Source of the DNA: UBA5109 sp965661005
GTDB lineage: Bacteria > Pseudomonadota > Gammaproteobacteria > Pseudomonadales > Pseudohongiellaceae
Assembly: GCA_965661005.1 (NCBI GenBank)
Contig: CBFICB010000004.1
Coordinates: 124,001 to 188,000, forward strand
Length of the DNA stretch: 64,000 bases
Reading direction: 5' to 3'
Position 1 is the first letter of the stretch. The number at the start of each line of letters is the position of its first letter. The notes under the pieces were generated by a model. The model ran no database searches, was not told the origin of the DNA, and saw only the letters and a list, made by a program, of their open reading frames with translations. Of the stretch, positions 43,499 to 52,159 are shown in pieces. The position numbers were made by a program, and so were the translations under genes.

Positions 43499-44395
43499 AT
43501 GGCTACAGCCAAAGCTAAACAAGCAGCACCTGTTGCTAAAAAACCTGCTAAACGAAAGTCCATTTCTGCTACAAGCAAAGCAAAATCATCTTTAGCAAAA
43601 GCACAACGAGAAGTTGCTAAACAGAGTAATGCTATTAGTGCTGCCAAGAAGAAAGCTTCTGCCGCAAAAACTAAAAAAGCTGCTGCTTCTGCTAGGGCAC
43701 AAGTAAGAAAGTTAACTACCAAACTTGCTTCAGCTAGAGCGAAACAATTAAAAGCAAAACAATCAATGCTTACAGCTGCCGCTGTAGATGCCGCAAAAGC
43801 CAAAGCTGCAGCACAAGCTAAAGCCGTAGCTGCTTACAAGAAGGCGCTTGAGAAGAAAGCTGCTTCAGATCTTAAGAAAAGTATCAAAAAAGCTGAGGCT
43901 GCTATTAAGAAACAACAATCTAAAGCTATTGCCAAGAAAGTAGCTGCTAAACTTAAAAAAGAAGCGGCTAAAGTCAAAGCAGCTGAGAAAAAATTAGCGG
44001 CTAAAGCAAAAGCGGCAGCGAAGAAACTGGCTTCTAAAGCTAAAGCCGCTGAAAGAAAAGCAGCTGCTAAAGCTAAAGCTAAAGCAAGAGCCGCTGCCAA
44101 AAAAGCTGCAGCTAAACTTAAAAAATCAGCCTCCAAGAAAAAAGCACCAGCTAAACGAAAAGTAACTGCCAAAAAAGCGCCTGCAAGAAAAAAAGCAGCT
44201 AAAAAAGCACCTGCCAAGAAAAAAGCAGCTAAAAAAGCACCTGCTAAGCGTAAAGTAGCGGCAAAAAAAGCGCCTGCTAAGAAAAAAGCAGCTAAAAAAG
44301 CACCTGCCAAACGCAAGGTAGCCGCCAAAAAAGCGCCTGCTAAGAAAAAAGCGCCAGCCAAGCGTAAAGCCGCTGCAAAAGCAAAAAAGAAATAA
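43499..44395 (+). CDS. Lysine/alanine-rich histone H1-like protein
   Basis: The 298-residue product consists almost entirely of Ala and Lys, with some Arg and Pro. The N-terminal two thirds form long amphipathic helices rich in KAAAK and KAKAAA. The last 85 residues are repeats of KKAPAKRKVAAKKAPAKKK type, like the C-terminal tail of eukaryotic H1 and of bacterial AlgP/AlgR3 and HctB-type proteins. It probably coats or compacts DNA or RNA without sequence preference. That function is inference from composition. The gene has its own promoter and strong terminator, suggesting high expression. Codon use is Lys AAA-heavy. Confidence 0.85.
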   Translation: MATAKAKQAAPVAKKPAKRKSISATSKAKSSLAKAQREVAKQSNAISAAKKKASAAKTKKAAASARAQVRKLTTKLASARAKQLKAKQSMLTAAAVDAAKAKAAAQAKAVAAYKKALEKKAASDLKKSIKKAEAAIKKQQSKAIAKKVAAKLKKEAAKVKAAEKKLAAKAKAAAKKLASKAKAAERKAAAKAKAKARAAAKKAAAKLKKSASKKKAPAKRKVTAKKAPARKKAAKKAPAKKKAAKKAPAKRKVAAKKAPAKKKAAKKAPAKRKVAAKKAPAKKKAPAKRKAAAKAKKK

Positions 44396-44418
44396 TTACT
44401 TTTCTTGAAATGTAATAT

Positions 44419-44454
44419 AAATCCCTCGTAGTTTCGGCTGCGGGGGATTTTTTT
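44419..44454 (+). terminator. Rho-independent terminator after the H1-like gene
   Basis: AAATCCCTCG (44419-44428) pairs with CGGGGGATTT (44441-44450), 10 pairs including one G-T, followed by a run of Ts. It begins 23 bases after the stop and ends 17 bases before tsaB. Confidence 0.9.
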
Positions 44455-44470
44455 ATAAGCCTCCAAGGTT

Positions 44471-45139
44471 ATGCCAATAATCCTAGCCCTAGATAGTTCA
44501 ACTGAAGCCTGTTCTTGTGCACTAGCTATTGACGGTAAAGTATTTGAATCTTTTGAAATCTTGCCAAGATTACATACCCAGCACATTTTACCGATGATTC
44601 AAAACTTGATGCTGGAACATAGCCTCAATTATTCCGAGCTTGATGCAATTGCCGTTGGTTCAGGTCCAGGCTCGTTTACAGGGCTAAGAATTGCTGCTGG
44701 TGTCGCACAAGGTATCGCCTTTGGTGCTGAGCTAGACGTAATCCCCGTATCAACCCTGGCTTCACTTGCCCAACAGAGCTTAAAATCTGAAGCTAAACAT
44801 ATATTGACTTGTCTGGATGCGCGTATTGGTGAAGTATATTGGGCTATATATTCTAAAACGGAAAATAAAATTCAATTAGTGGGACAAGAACAACTCACTA
44901 TGCCTGAGATGATTGATATAAAATTAACAGGTGCATGTTATGGGGTGGGTAATGGAATGAATTTTATAGATAAGATGCCTGAGCACATACAATCTGCAAT
45001 TTCTTCCTTTGATAGCGGCGTTTATCCTCGAGCAGCGGCTATAGCTGAACTAGCCCAAGGGTATTTGGATCAGGGAAGGTGTATCAAACCAGAAGATTTT
45101 TCACCGACTTATTTGCGTAATAAAGTGACACAAAATTAA
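44471..45139 (+). CDS. tsaB: tRNA threonylcarbamoyladenosine biosynthesis protein TsaB
   Basis: TsaB (YeaZ) pairs with TsaD and TsaE to make t6A37 in tRNAs reading ANN codons. The 222-residue protein has the actin-like N-terminal fold with ILALDSSTEACSCAL, HTQHILPMI and AVGSGPGSFTGLRIAAGVAQG near 62-84. It lies just after the terminator of the H1-like gene and immediately before uppP. Its short size and lack of a metal site separate it from TsaD. Confidence 0.94.
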   Translation: MPIILALDSSTEACSCALAIDGKVFESFEILPRLHTQHILPMIQNLMLEHSLNYSELDAIAVGSGPGSFTGLRIAAGVAQGIAFGAELDVIPVSTLASLAQQSLKSEAKHILTCLDARIGEVYWAIYSKTENKIQLVGQEQLTMPEMIDIKLTGACYGVGNGMNFIDKMPEHIQSAISSFDSGVYPRAAAIAELAQGYLDQGRCIKPEDFSPTYLRNKVTQN

Positions 45140-45140
45140 T

Positions 45141-45944
45141 ATGGCAGGTTTTGATTTTATAAGGGCCACCTGCCTCGCACTTATTCAGGGGCTAACCGAG
45201 TTTTTACCAATTTCCAGCTCCGCTCATTTAATTTTCCCTTCCGCCCTATTGGGATGGGAAGATCAGGGCCTGGCCTTTGATGTGGCGGTCCATTTTGGAA
45301 CCCTCTTGGCTGTCATTCTGTATTTTAGAGATGATATTTATCATATTTTAAGAGGGTGGAGTCTGCATGTTATAAAAGGCCGGGCCAGTGATGAGGCACG
45401 TTTAGGCTGGATGATCATTTTAGCGACATGCCCCTTGGTTATTGCCGGTCTTTTCTTACAGGATATTGTGGATACATATTTTAGAAGCACCTCTGTGATT
45501 GCCAGTACAACAATCATTTTTGCCTTGCTATTGTGGTTTGCAGATAAAAAAAACGAGACTGGAGAAAACCTCAATAATCTTCATTGGCGCGCTTTTCTAA
45601 TGATAGGGTTGGCGCAGGTCTTGGCTCTAGTGCCTGGAACATCACGCTCTGGTGTTACCATGACAGCGGGCTTGTTTTGTAAGCTAAACCGAAAAGATTC
45701 AGCCAGACTATCTTTTTTATTATCAATTCCTGCCATTGCCGGTGCTGCCCTGTTATTGGTTATTGATCTTTTAAGTGAAACGTCTGTGAATTGGTTTGAA
45801 TTGGTGTATGCACTTATTATTTCGGCCATCATTGCTTACCTCTGCATTCATTATTTTCTAAAGCTGGTGACTAACTTGGGCTTTGTCCCTTTTGTAATTT
45901 ACCGTTTATTACTAGGCGCAGTGTTGTTTGTGTTTTTCGTTTAA
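45141..45944 (+). CDS. uppP: Undecaprenyl-diphosphatase UppP (BacA)
   Basis: UppP is an integral membrane phosphatase that recycles undecaprenyl pyrophosphate to the lipid carrier for peptidoglycan and other polymers. The 267-residue protein has the two family motifs: ALIQGLTEFLPISSSAHL near 13-30 and LVPGTSRSGVTMTAG near 160-174. It has about seven to eight membrane helices. The start follows the tsaB stop by one base, so the two are coupled. Confidence 0.95.
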   Translation: MAGFDFIRATCLALIQGLTEFLPISSSAHLIFPSALLGWEDQGLAFDVAVHFGTLLAVILYFRDDIYHILRGWSLHVIKGRASDEARLGWMIILATCPLVIAGLFLQDIVDTYFRSTSVIASTTIIFALLLWFADKKNETGENLNNLHWRAFLMIGLAQVLALVPGTSRSGVTMTAGLFCKLNRKDSARLSFLLSIPAIAGAALLLVIDLLSETSVNWFELVYALIISAIIAYLCIHYFLKLVTNLGFVPFVIYRLLLGAVLFVFFV

Positions 45945-46043
45945 TGGCAATATTGATTTCATAAAAAATTGATAAGTTATGATTTGTTTATCTGCCCCAT
46001 ATGATTCATCATTTATGCTAATCAACGTTTGTTTAGGTAAGGT

Positions 46044-47366
46044 ATGTCAATAGCTGAAAACACAGTAGTGGATGGTTGGCGTAAAAGACTGCCAGATAGT
46101 ATCCGCCCTTATGTTGAAGCAGGCCCCCTTGCTGCCTTTTTTTTGGGAGTTACATCGGCCTTTCCCTATGCATTAATTGGAGCAACACTAACGACACGCT
46201 TAGCTCAAGATGGTATTACCAAAAGTGCCGTTACTGCCTTTGCCTTAACTTTCCTGGCCTATAACTTTAAATTTTTATGGGCCCCGATGGTTGATAACGT
46301 TAAATTACCGGTGATTGGCCGTTTTGGACAAAGGCGTTCCTGGCTCTGGGTTATCAGTCTGTTTGTTATTTTTGCTGTTATATTTCTAGGTGTCGCCGAT
46401 CCTAATCAGACATTGTCTACTGTTGCAATCGCAGCAATCAGCCTGGGTATTGCCGGCGCCACGCTGGATATTATTATCGACGCTTTTCGTATTGAATTGT
46501 TGGAGCCTCACCAACTTGGAACAGGTTCGGGAATGTCTCAGTATGGATGGCGTATTGGCGCGGCAACGACCTCGGCTCTGGCTCTTATCCTTGCCAGCAG
46601 TTTTGGTTGGACCCTAGCGTATATTGCCTGTGCAGTTTTTGCCTTACCAGCCATATTGGTTAGTGTATTCATGGGAGAGCCAAAGCGTCATCGAGAGCCA
46701 GTTGCCACTAAAGGCATAGCACAGGCTCTGATTGAATATTTTAGTCCGCTGCTTGAGTTTGTTAAGCGACAGGGCGCCTGGCTTGTTTTGTTTTTTGTAT
46801 TAATCCACAAAATTGGTGACACCCTCGCTAATTTAACCCTACGCCTTTTGTTTGATGATTTAGGTTTTACTAACGAAGAAATCGCTTTTTATGATGTTGG
46901 TTTTGGCTTTATAGCCTTTCTTGTCGGTATTTTTATTGGTGGCATGATGTATGTGCGCTTGGGTTTAAAGCATGCAGTGTTAGTCAGTTTGATTCTGATG
47001 GCAGTTTCCAATTTCAGCTTTGCTGCCTTAGCTTTAGTTGGGCATAGTAATATTGGAATGGCTGGAGCTGTTGGTTTTGAGAATTTCGCCAGCGGTATTG
47101 GCGGCGTTACTGTTGTAGCCTATTTGTCGGCACTGTGTAATTTGCGCTTTACCGCGACACAGTATGCATTACTTTCGGCATTGGCCAGTATTGCGGGCAG
47201 GTTTATCACCGGGACCACTGCAGGTGGGCTCATCGAGTCCATGGGCTATGTTAATTTTTATTTACTCACCACACTGGTAGCTTTTCCCGGTGTAATACTG
47301 TTTTGGTATATGATTCGTAAGGGCCTCGCTGATATTTCTCTCGGAGACGCAGCTACAAAAGAATAA
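46044..47366 (+). CDS. AmpG-like muropeptide MFS transporter
   Basis: The 440-residue protein has 12-14 hydrophobic segments of the major facilitator type. The first segment, LAAFFLGVTSAFPYALIGATL, and FKFLWAPMVDN with the following GRFGQRRSWLWV agree with the AmpG family, which imports anhydromuropeptides for cell-wall recycling. The gene has its own 99-base upstream gap. A link with the MupP-like phosphatase at 1 kb, also a recycling enzyme, is suggestive. Exact substrate cannot be read from the sequence. Confidence 0.8.
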   Translation: MSIAENTVVDGWRKRLPDSIRPYVEAGPLAAFFLGVTSAFPYALIGATLTTRLAQDGITKSAVTAFALTFLAYNFKFLWAPMVDNVKLPVIGRFGQRRSWLWVISLFVIFAVIFLGVADPNQTLSTVAIAAISLGIAGATLDIIIDAFRIELLEPHQLGTGSGMSQYGWRIGAATTSALALILASSFGWTLAYIACAVFALPAILVSVFMGEPKRHREPVATKGIAQALIEYFSPLLEFVKRQGAWLVLFFVLIHKIGDTLANLTLRLLFDDLGFTNEEIAFYDVGFGFIAFLVGIFIGGMMYVRLGLKHAVLVSLILMAVSNFSFAALALVGHSNIGMAGAVGFENFASGIGGVTVVAYLSALCNLRFTATQYALLSALASIAGRFITGTTAGGLIESMGYVNFYLLTTLVAFPGVILFWYMIRKGLADISLGDAATKE

Positions 47367-47461
47367 AAAGCTAGATTTCCGCCATAATTCATCCACTGCT
47401 TTAACAGAATCTCTTGATTTAATGGTTTCATCAAATCTTTTATTGCGGCTAGAGGTGAGCC

Positions 47462-47614
47462 ATGGTTTTCAAAGAGAAAAAAATACCCAAGCATTTAATC
47501 ATTCAGGATGAATATCAATATCAGCAACGATCAAAGATTAATATGTTCAAGATTGTTGTGTATTCGCTATTGTTTTTCTGTCTGAGTTATTCTGTCGTGT
47601 TGATAGCTCCCTAA
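47462..47614 (+). CDS. Small 50-residue membrane protein, hypothetical
   Basis: An ATG with GAGGT six bases upstream opens a 50-codon frame. The product has a basic N-terminal half (KEKKIPKHLII, YQYQQRSKIN) and one membrane segment (MFKIVVYSLLFFCLSYSVVLI) ending in AP. The good ribosome-binding site and clear single-helix design make it likelier than chance. No family is recognised. It sits between the AmpG-like gene and ffs. Confidence 0.5.
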   Translation: MVFKEKKIPKHLIIQDEYQYQQRSKINMFKIVVYSLLFFCLSYSVVLIAP

Positions 47615-47756
47615 GCCCATAATAAGCTAAATAATTGGTCTTAGTTGGGGTCTTTAGGCATCGCTGCTTGATTCCCCACCCTTAATTCCAGATAATGCCT
47701 AGTCTTGATTGATGGCAGGAATTTAGCGCTTAAACGCTTAAAATTTCAAGATTTAT

Positions 47757-47868
47757 GGTATCTCTTGTCGGTCCCCTCGCAATGCTCGGTTGTGAACCCC
47801 GTCAGGCCCGGAAGGGAGCAGCGGCAACAGCTTTTGTATGTGCCGGGGTGTGGCTGGCAGGGGGTACC
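47757..47868 (+). ncRNA. ffs: Signal recognition particle 4.5S RNA
   Basis: The 112-base gene shows the SRP core: GTCAGGCCCGGAAGGGAGCAGC in the apical loop region (residues reading GGAAGG and AGCAGC), and the long stem closed by GGTA (47757-47760) and TACC (47865-47868). It joins Ffh to guide inner-membrane proteins to FtsY. Its place just before dnaX-ybaB-recR is conserved in gammaproteobacteria. Confidence 0.95.
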
Positions 47869-47915
47869 TCCATACATTAATAATACTTTAGTAGTAAATT
47901 GTACAAATCAGGCCA

Positions 47916-49706
47916 ATGTCTTATCAGGTTCTAGCAAGAAAGTGGCGTCCTCGCAGTTTTAAAGAAATGGCTGGGCAAGGTCATGTCCTCAAGACTTTGA
48001 TCAATGCCCTTGATAACGATCGTTTGCATCATGCTTATCTGTTTACAGGCACCCGTGGTGTAGGCAAAACCACTATTGCGCGTATTCTTGCACGTTGTTT
48101 GAACTGTGAAGAAGGGGTCAGCTCTGAGCCTTGTGGAAAATGTAGTGCTTGTCTGGAAATAGAAGAAGGCCGATTTATTGATTTAATTGAGGTCGACGCC
48201 GCTTCTCGCACCAAAGTCGAAGATACCCGGGAATTACTGGATAACGTGCAATATGCTCCTAGTAGAGGGCGTTACAAGGTTTACCTTATTGATGAAGTTC
48301 ACATGCTATCCGGGCATAGTTTTAATGCCTTATTGAAAACCCTTGAAGAACCTCCTCCACATGTAAAATTTCTCCTTGCGACGACTGATCCACAAAAATT
48401 GCCCGTAACTGTCCTCTCTCGATGCCTGCAATTTAGTCTGAAAAATCTCAGTCCGGAAATGATAATGAATCATCTTAAATTCATTTTGGAGCAGGAGAAT
48501 ATTGAATTTGAAGAAGAGGCTCTTTGGCAGATAGGGCGTGCCGCTAAAGGCAGTGTCAGAGATGCGTTAACTTTACTGGATCAGGCAATTTCCTTTTGTA
48601 ATGGCAAGCTTACCGATGGAGAGATCAGTAACTTTCTTGGCACTATCGATCAGAATATCTTGTACCAACTTGTAGACGCTCTTATTGCGGAAGATGCTCA
48701 GGCAATATTGGCATTAATAAATAAAGTTTCTGACCAAGCGCCTGATTTCGCCTCAATACTTGAAGCGCTTTTGTCCTATTTACATCGTGTTGCTGTCGCT
48801 CAGGTTGTGCCTGAAGGTTTGGATAATAGCCAAGGTGATAAAAAGCAGATACTTGCCCATGCCGCCGCATTGCCAGCTGAGAATGTTCAGCTTTATTATC
48901 AAATGGCTTTAAAAGGCCGGGAAGAATTACCATTGGCAGTTGATGAGCGCTCAGGAATTGAAATGGCCTTGTTACGCATGTTGGCCTTTACTCCTCAAGG
49001 TGTGCCCAATAAGCCAGAAAAGTTGTTAGCTAAAGCGGGCAATGCAGTCACAGCATCCAATGAGTCGACAACAATTGAAAATAATAGCACCGAAAACCTT
49101 GTAAATAATGTAGAGGTCGAAAAAAAAAAGAACCTAGAAACCATTGAGGTAAAAACTCGTCCTGAAAAAACTGCGCCTACCTTTGTTGAAAAAAGCAATA
49201 CTGAAAAGCCTCTAGAAAAAACAAAGTCTGAAGAAGTCAGTGATTCAATTTCCTCTCCCTTACCTGGGTTGGAATCAAGTGAAGAAAAACTTAGCCTAAG
49301 TACTTTAAAACCTGAACAGTGGATTTCATTATTCTATAAGTTAAACCTGTCCGGCATTACTCGGAGTATTGCGGCGCACTGCCTGCTTTTAGGAGTCAAT
49401 AATAATATAATCACTCTGGCACTGGATGCCAGCCATTCAAAAATATTAAATGAAGGGCATCAGGAGCAGATTGCACAAGCAATGTCAGATTATTTTTCAA
49501 CGCAGATCAGCCTTGAAATTTCTCAGGAAGAGTTGAATTCTGATTTAGAAACACCGGTTGCTTACCGACAACGAAAGCAGCAAGAGAGACAGCAAATCGC
49601 TGAAGAAGTGTTTAAAAATGATGATTATGTAAAGTCCATAGTGGAACGTTTTGAGGGCAGTATTTTGCCTGATAGTATCGAACCACTAACTCCAGAAGAT
49701 TACTAA
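47916..49706 (+). CDS. dnaX: DNA polymerase III subunits tau/gamma
   Basis: DnaX is the clamp-loader ATPase. The 596-residue tau-length frame has Walker A GTRGVGKTTIARIL near 44-57, the zinc cysteines CLNCEEGVSSEPCGKCSAC, Walker B LIDEVHML, and the sensor motif ATTDPQKLP. The clamp-loader core extends to about residue 365. A lysine/Glu-rich linker follows, then the tau-specific C-terminal domain (about 465-596). At 49120-49129 there are ten As in the linker, codons 402-405. The two other frames stop within 2-6 codons, so a gamma-length product of about 410 residues is plausible by slippage. Confidence 0.97.
   Translation: MSYQVLARKWRPRSFKEMAGQGHVLKTLINALDNDRLHHAYLFTGTRGVGKTTIARILARCLNCEEGVSSEPCGKCSACLEIEEGRFIDLIEVDAASRTKVEDTRELLDNVQYAPSRGRYKVYLIDEVHMLSGHSFNALLKTLEEPPPHVKFLLATTDPQKLPVTVLSRCLQFSLKNLSPEMIMNHLKFILEQENIEFEEEALWQIGRAAKGSVRDALTLLDQAISFCNGKLTDGEISNFLGTIDQNILYQLVDALIAEDAQAILALINKVSDQAPDFASILEALLSYLHRVAVAQVVPEGLDNSQGDKKQILAHAAALPAENVQLYYQMALKGREELPLAVDERSGIEMALLRMLAFTPQGVPNKPEKLLAKAGNAVTASNESTTIENNSTENLVNNVEVEKKKNLETIEVKTRPEKTAPTFVEKSNTEKPLEKTKSEEVSDSISSPLPGLESSEEKLSLSTLKPEQWISLFYKLNLSGITRSIAAHCLLLGVNNNIITLALDASHSKILNEGHQEQIAQAMSDYFSTQISLEISQEELNSDLETPVAYRQRKQQERQQIAEEVFKNDDYVKSIVERFEGSILPDSIEPLTPEDY
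49112..49147 (+). promoter_or_regulatory. Candidate dnaX slippage/frameshift site for gamma
   Basis: A10-G (49120-49130) contains the heptamer A AAA AAG in the dnaX frame. AGAGG (49112-49116) lies about seven bases upstream of the heptamer, like the stimulatory Shine-Dalgarno of E. coli dnaX. The -1 frame reads GAA CCT AGA AAC CAT TGA. The +1 frame reads AGA ACC TAG. Either slip gives a gamma-like end near residue 407-410. Confidence 0.6.
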
Positions 49707-49730
49707 AAGACTAAATTTGATGAGGTCCCA

Positions 49731-50051
49731 ATGACAGATATCGCTGGCCTGATGCAACAGGCAAAAAAAATGCAGGAACAAATGCAAAAAGCACAGGAAG
49801 AACTTGCCAAAATGGAGTGTACTGGTGAGGCTGGTGCGGGGCTGGTAAAAGTCACCATGAATGGCAAGCATGAAGTCAGGAAAGTCGATATTGATCAAAG
49901 TTTGCTTGAGGAAGATAAGGAAATTATTGAAGATCTAATCGCAGCTGCAATGAATGCTGCTGTTAAGAAAGTCGCTGAAAACAACCAAAACCAGCTTTCA
50001 GGAATGACAGCAGGCCTAAATTTACCTGAAGGCTTTAAGCTGCCTTTCTAA
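49731..50051 (+). CDS. YbaB/EbfC-family nucleoid-associated protein
   Basis: This small dimeric DNA-binding protein is 106 residues. It starts with an amphipathic helix (GLMQQAKKMQEQMQKAQEELAKM), has the beta-strand region TGEAGAGLVKVTMNGKHEVRKV, and ends in SGMTAGLNLPEGFKLPF, all typical of the family. The dnaX-ybaB-recR order is conserved. Genetic links to recombination have been reported for the family, but its precise role remains open. Confidence 0.93.
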   Translation: MTDIAGLMQQAKKMQEQMQKAQEELAKMECTGEAGAGLVKVTMNGKHEVRKVDIDQSLLEEDKEIIEDLIAAAMNAAVKKVAENNQNQLSGMTAGLNLPEGFKLPF

Positions 50052-50068
50052 TCATATATTTGGTTTTC

Positions 50069-50689
50069 ATGAATTACAGTCCTTTAATTGATCAACTCAT
50101 AAAAGCATTTCAGCGTTTACCCGGAGTAGGCCCGAAATCGGCACAGCGAATGGTCTTGCATTTTTTGGAAAAGGATCGAGATGGAGGAAGACATTTAGCT
50201 AAAGCATTAGATGCAGCAATTGAAGGAGTAGGGCAATGTCAGCGTTGTCGAACATTGTCTGAAGAAGAAATCTGCCATATATGTAGCGACCTCAAGCGTG
50301 ATCAGAATCTGCTTTGTGTTGTTGAAACCCCAGCGGATGTCTTTGCGGTTGAGCAGTCCAGTTCTTTCAGAGGCTATTATTTTGTTTTGATGGGACATCT
50401 ATCGCCTATAGATGGTGTCGGTCCTGATGAAATTGGTATTAGAGATTTACTTAATTTGGTCAGGCAATCAGAGATCAATGAAGTGATTTTAGCCACTAAT
50501 CCCACAGTGGAAGGGGAGGCAACTGCCTATTTTATTGCTGAGCAACTTAAAATTCCTGAACTGGAAACGCGAGCATTAAAAGTAAGTCGAATAGCTCACG
50601 GAATTCCACTGGGGGGCGAACTCGAATATATTGATGGCGGAACCCTTGTACACTCATTCGCAGGTAGACAATTAATCAGTGATAATTAA
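50069..50689 (+). CDS. recR: Recombination protein RecR
   Basis: RecR forms the RecOR complex (recO at 38.6 kb) that loads RecA. The start at ATG 50069 gives 206 residues beginning MNYSPLIDQL, matching E. coli RecR; a TTG at 50060 is also in frame. Visible features are the helix-hairpin-helix LPGVGPKSAQRMV, the zinc ligands CQRCRTL and CHICSD, and the Toprim segments VVETPADVFAVEQ and ATNPTVEGEAT. It overlaps no neighbour and closes the dnaX group. Confidence 0.95.
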   Translation: MNYSPLIDQLIKAFQRLPGVGPKSAQRMVLHFLEKDRDGGRHLAKALDAAIEGVGQCQRCRTLSEEEICHICSDLKRDQNLLCVVETPADVFAVEQSSSFRGYYFVLMGHLSPIDGVGPDEIGIRDLLNLVRQSEINEVILATNPTVEGEATAYFIAEQLKIPELETRALKVSRIAHGIPLGGELEYIDGGTLVHSFAGRQLISDN

Positions 50690-50717
50690 CCTAGAGCTCT
50701 AAAAGGCAGTTAAATAA

Positions 50718-51893
50718 GTGCTTAGTCCAGAAAGTTTTAATACTGATTATGTTCTGATCAATGATAATGAAATTTTAAATCAGCGCTGTGAAGACTGGCA
50801 GGGACTTAGTTACCTGGCACTTGATACAGAATTTATGCGCACTGACAGCTTTTATCCAAAAGTGGCATTACTTCAGGTCAGTGATGGTCAAAATAACTAT
50901 TTGATCGATCCTCTGACGATTAGTGATTGGCAGAAGTTTCAATCTCTAATGTTAGCTCCCGAAATTACAAAAATTTTCCATTCATGCTCAGAAGATTTAC
51001 TGGTTTTTATTTATCACTTTGGCATATTGCCTTCACCCATATTTGATACTCAGGTGGCGAACGCATTTTTAAATCAGGGTTTTGCACTAAGTTATCAGAA
51101 TATGATTTCTGAACAATTCGATATTAATTTACCAAAAGGCGAAACAAGGTCAAACTGGTTGCAGCGCCCCTTGAGTCAACAGCAATTGAACTACGCAGCA
51201 CTGGATGTAGTATATCTACCTGAAATATATTTGCGTCAAAAGACAGCATTAGCCGAGGTGGATAAGTTGGCGTGGGTAGATGAAGATTGTCAGCGGCTTT
51301 TAAGCAACTATAAAGAAGAATTAGATCAGGATTTCTCGCAGACATATCGTAATATTGGCGCTGCCTGGCAGTTGGATGAAAAACAGCTTCTCATATTAAA
51401 GATGCTAGCCGAGTGGAGAGAAAAACGTGCCAGACAAAGAGATAAACCAAGAAACTGGATTATCAAAGATAAAGAATTGCTGAATATTGCGAAGACTATC
51501 CCAGAAAATATTACTCAATTAGGTCAAATTGAGGGCCTGAATACAAATTTTATTAATTATGAAGGGCAGTCTGTACTTAAATTAGTCCAGAAAGCATTCG
51601 AGCAGGAAAATGTTTTGCTTCCTGAAAAAATTGCCAGGCCATTGAGTGGAGCACAGAAAAAGCAATTTAAAAAAGCACAAGCTCTAGTTGAAAGAAAAGC
51701 AGAAGAGTTAAATTTGCCAACCGAGGTCTTGGGTAGGAAGCGTACTTTGTTAAGCTTGTATCAATCCATTCTCGAACTTAAGAATGCAGCTGATGAAGGC
51801 ATCATAGAAATCGAAAAAATTAGTTTGCCTGATGAATTGCTTGGCTGGAGGCATGATATTTTAGTGAAGGAACTTATTGAGATAATGCAATGA
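50718..51893 (+). CDS. rnd: Ribonuclease D
   Basis: RNase D trims tRNA 3' ends from the 3' side. The 391-residue protein has a DEDDy exonuclease domain: Asp-x-Glu in LALDTEFMRTDSFYPKVALLQV, FHSCSEDLLVF, and the final YAALDVVYLPEIY motif. A HRDC domain occupies about 210-290 (LLILKMLAEWREKRARQRDKP). The start is GTG 50718. It heads a run with ycgL and ycgN, coupled to ycgL by a 4-base overlap. Confidence 0.95.
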   Translation: MLSPESFNTDYVLINDNEILNQRCEDWQGLSYLALDTEFMRTDSFYPKVALLQVSDGQNNYLIDPLTISDWQKFQSLMLAPEITKIFHSCSEDLLVFIYHFGILPSPIFDTQVANAFLNQGFALSYQNMISEQFDINLPKGETRSNWLQRPLSQQQLNYAALDVVYLPEIYLRQKTALAEVDKLAWVDEDCQRLLSNYKEELDQDFSQTYRNIGAAWQLDEKQLLILKMLAEWREKRARQRDKPRNWIIKDKELLNIAKTIPENITQLGQIEGLNTNFINYEGQSVLKLVQKAFEQENVLLPEKIARPLSGAQKKQFKKAQALVERKAEELNLPTEVLGRKRTLLSLYQSILELKNAADEGIIEIEKISLPDELLGWRHDILVKELIEIMQ

Positions 51894-52159
51894 AATCGAT
51901 GCTTTGTACCATTTATAAAGGCTCTCATGAGGAAGAATTGTATCTCTATGTCGCTAAAGGGGATGACCTTTCACAATTGCCCTCAGAATTAATGGATAAG
52001 CTGGGTGAATTGACAGAAGTAATGACCTTGGCTTTGGATGAGAGCAGAAAGCTGGCTCGGGTTAAGGCCAAAAGCGTATTGGCTGAAATTGAAGCTAAAG
52101 GATATTTCCTGCAATTACCTCCTAATATAGACCCCTTGATATTTACTTTAGGTGAATAA
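51890..52159 (+). CDS. ycgL: YcgL domain-containing protein
   Basis: The 89-residue protein matches the YcgL family by its MLCTIYKGSHEEELYLYV start and GYFLQLPPNIDPLI end. Function is unknown. It overlaps rnd by four bases (ATGA) and touches ycgN by one base, so the three genes are translated as a coupled set. The rnd-ycgL-ycgN order is widely conserved in gammaproteobacteria. Confidence 0.9.
   Translation: MKSMLCTIYKGSHEEELYLYVAKGDDLSQLPSELMDKLGELTEVMTLALDESRKLARVKAKSVLAEIEAKGYFLQLPPNIDPLIFTLGE

Noticed and set aside
43834..44586. 250-codon leftward frame antisense to the H1-like gene
   Set aside because: Its Ala/Phe/Leu-rich product is the mirror of the Ala/Lys repeats; it is a shadow frame.
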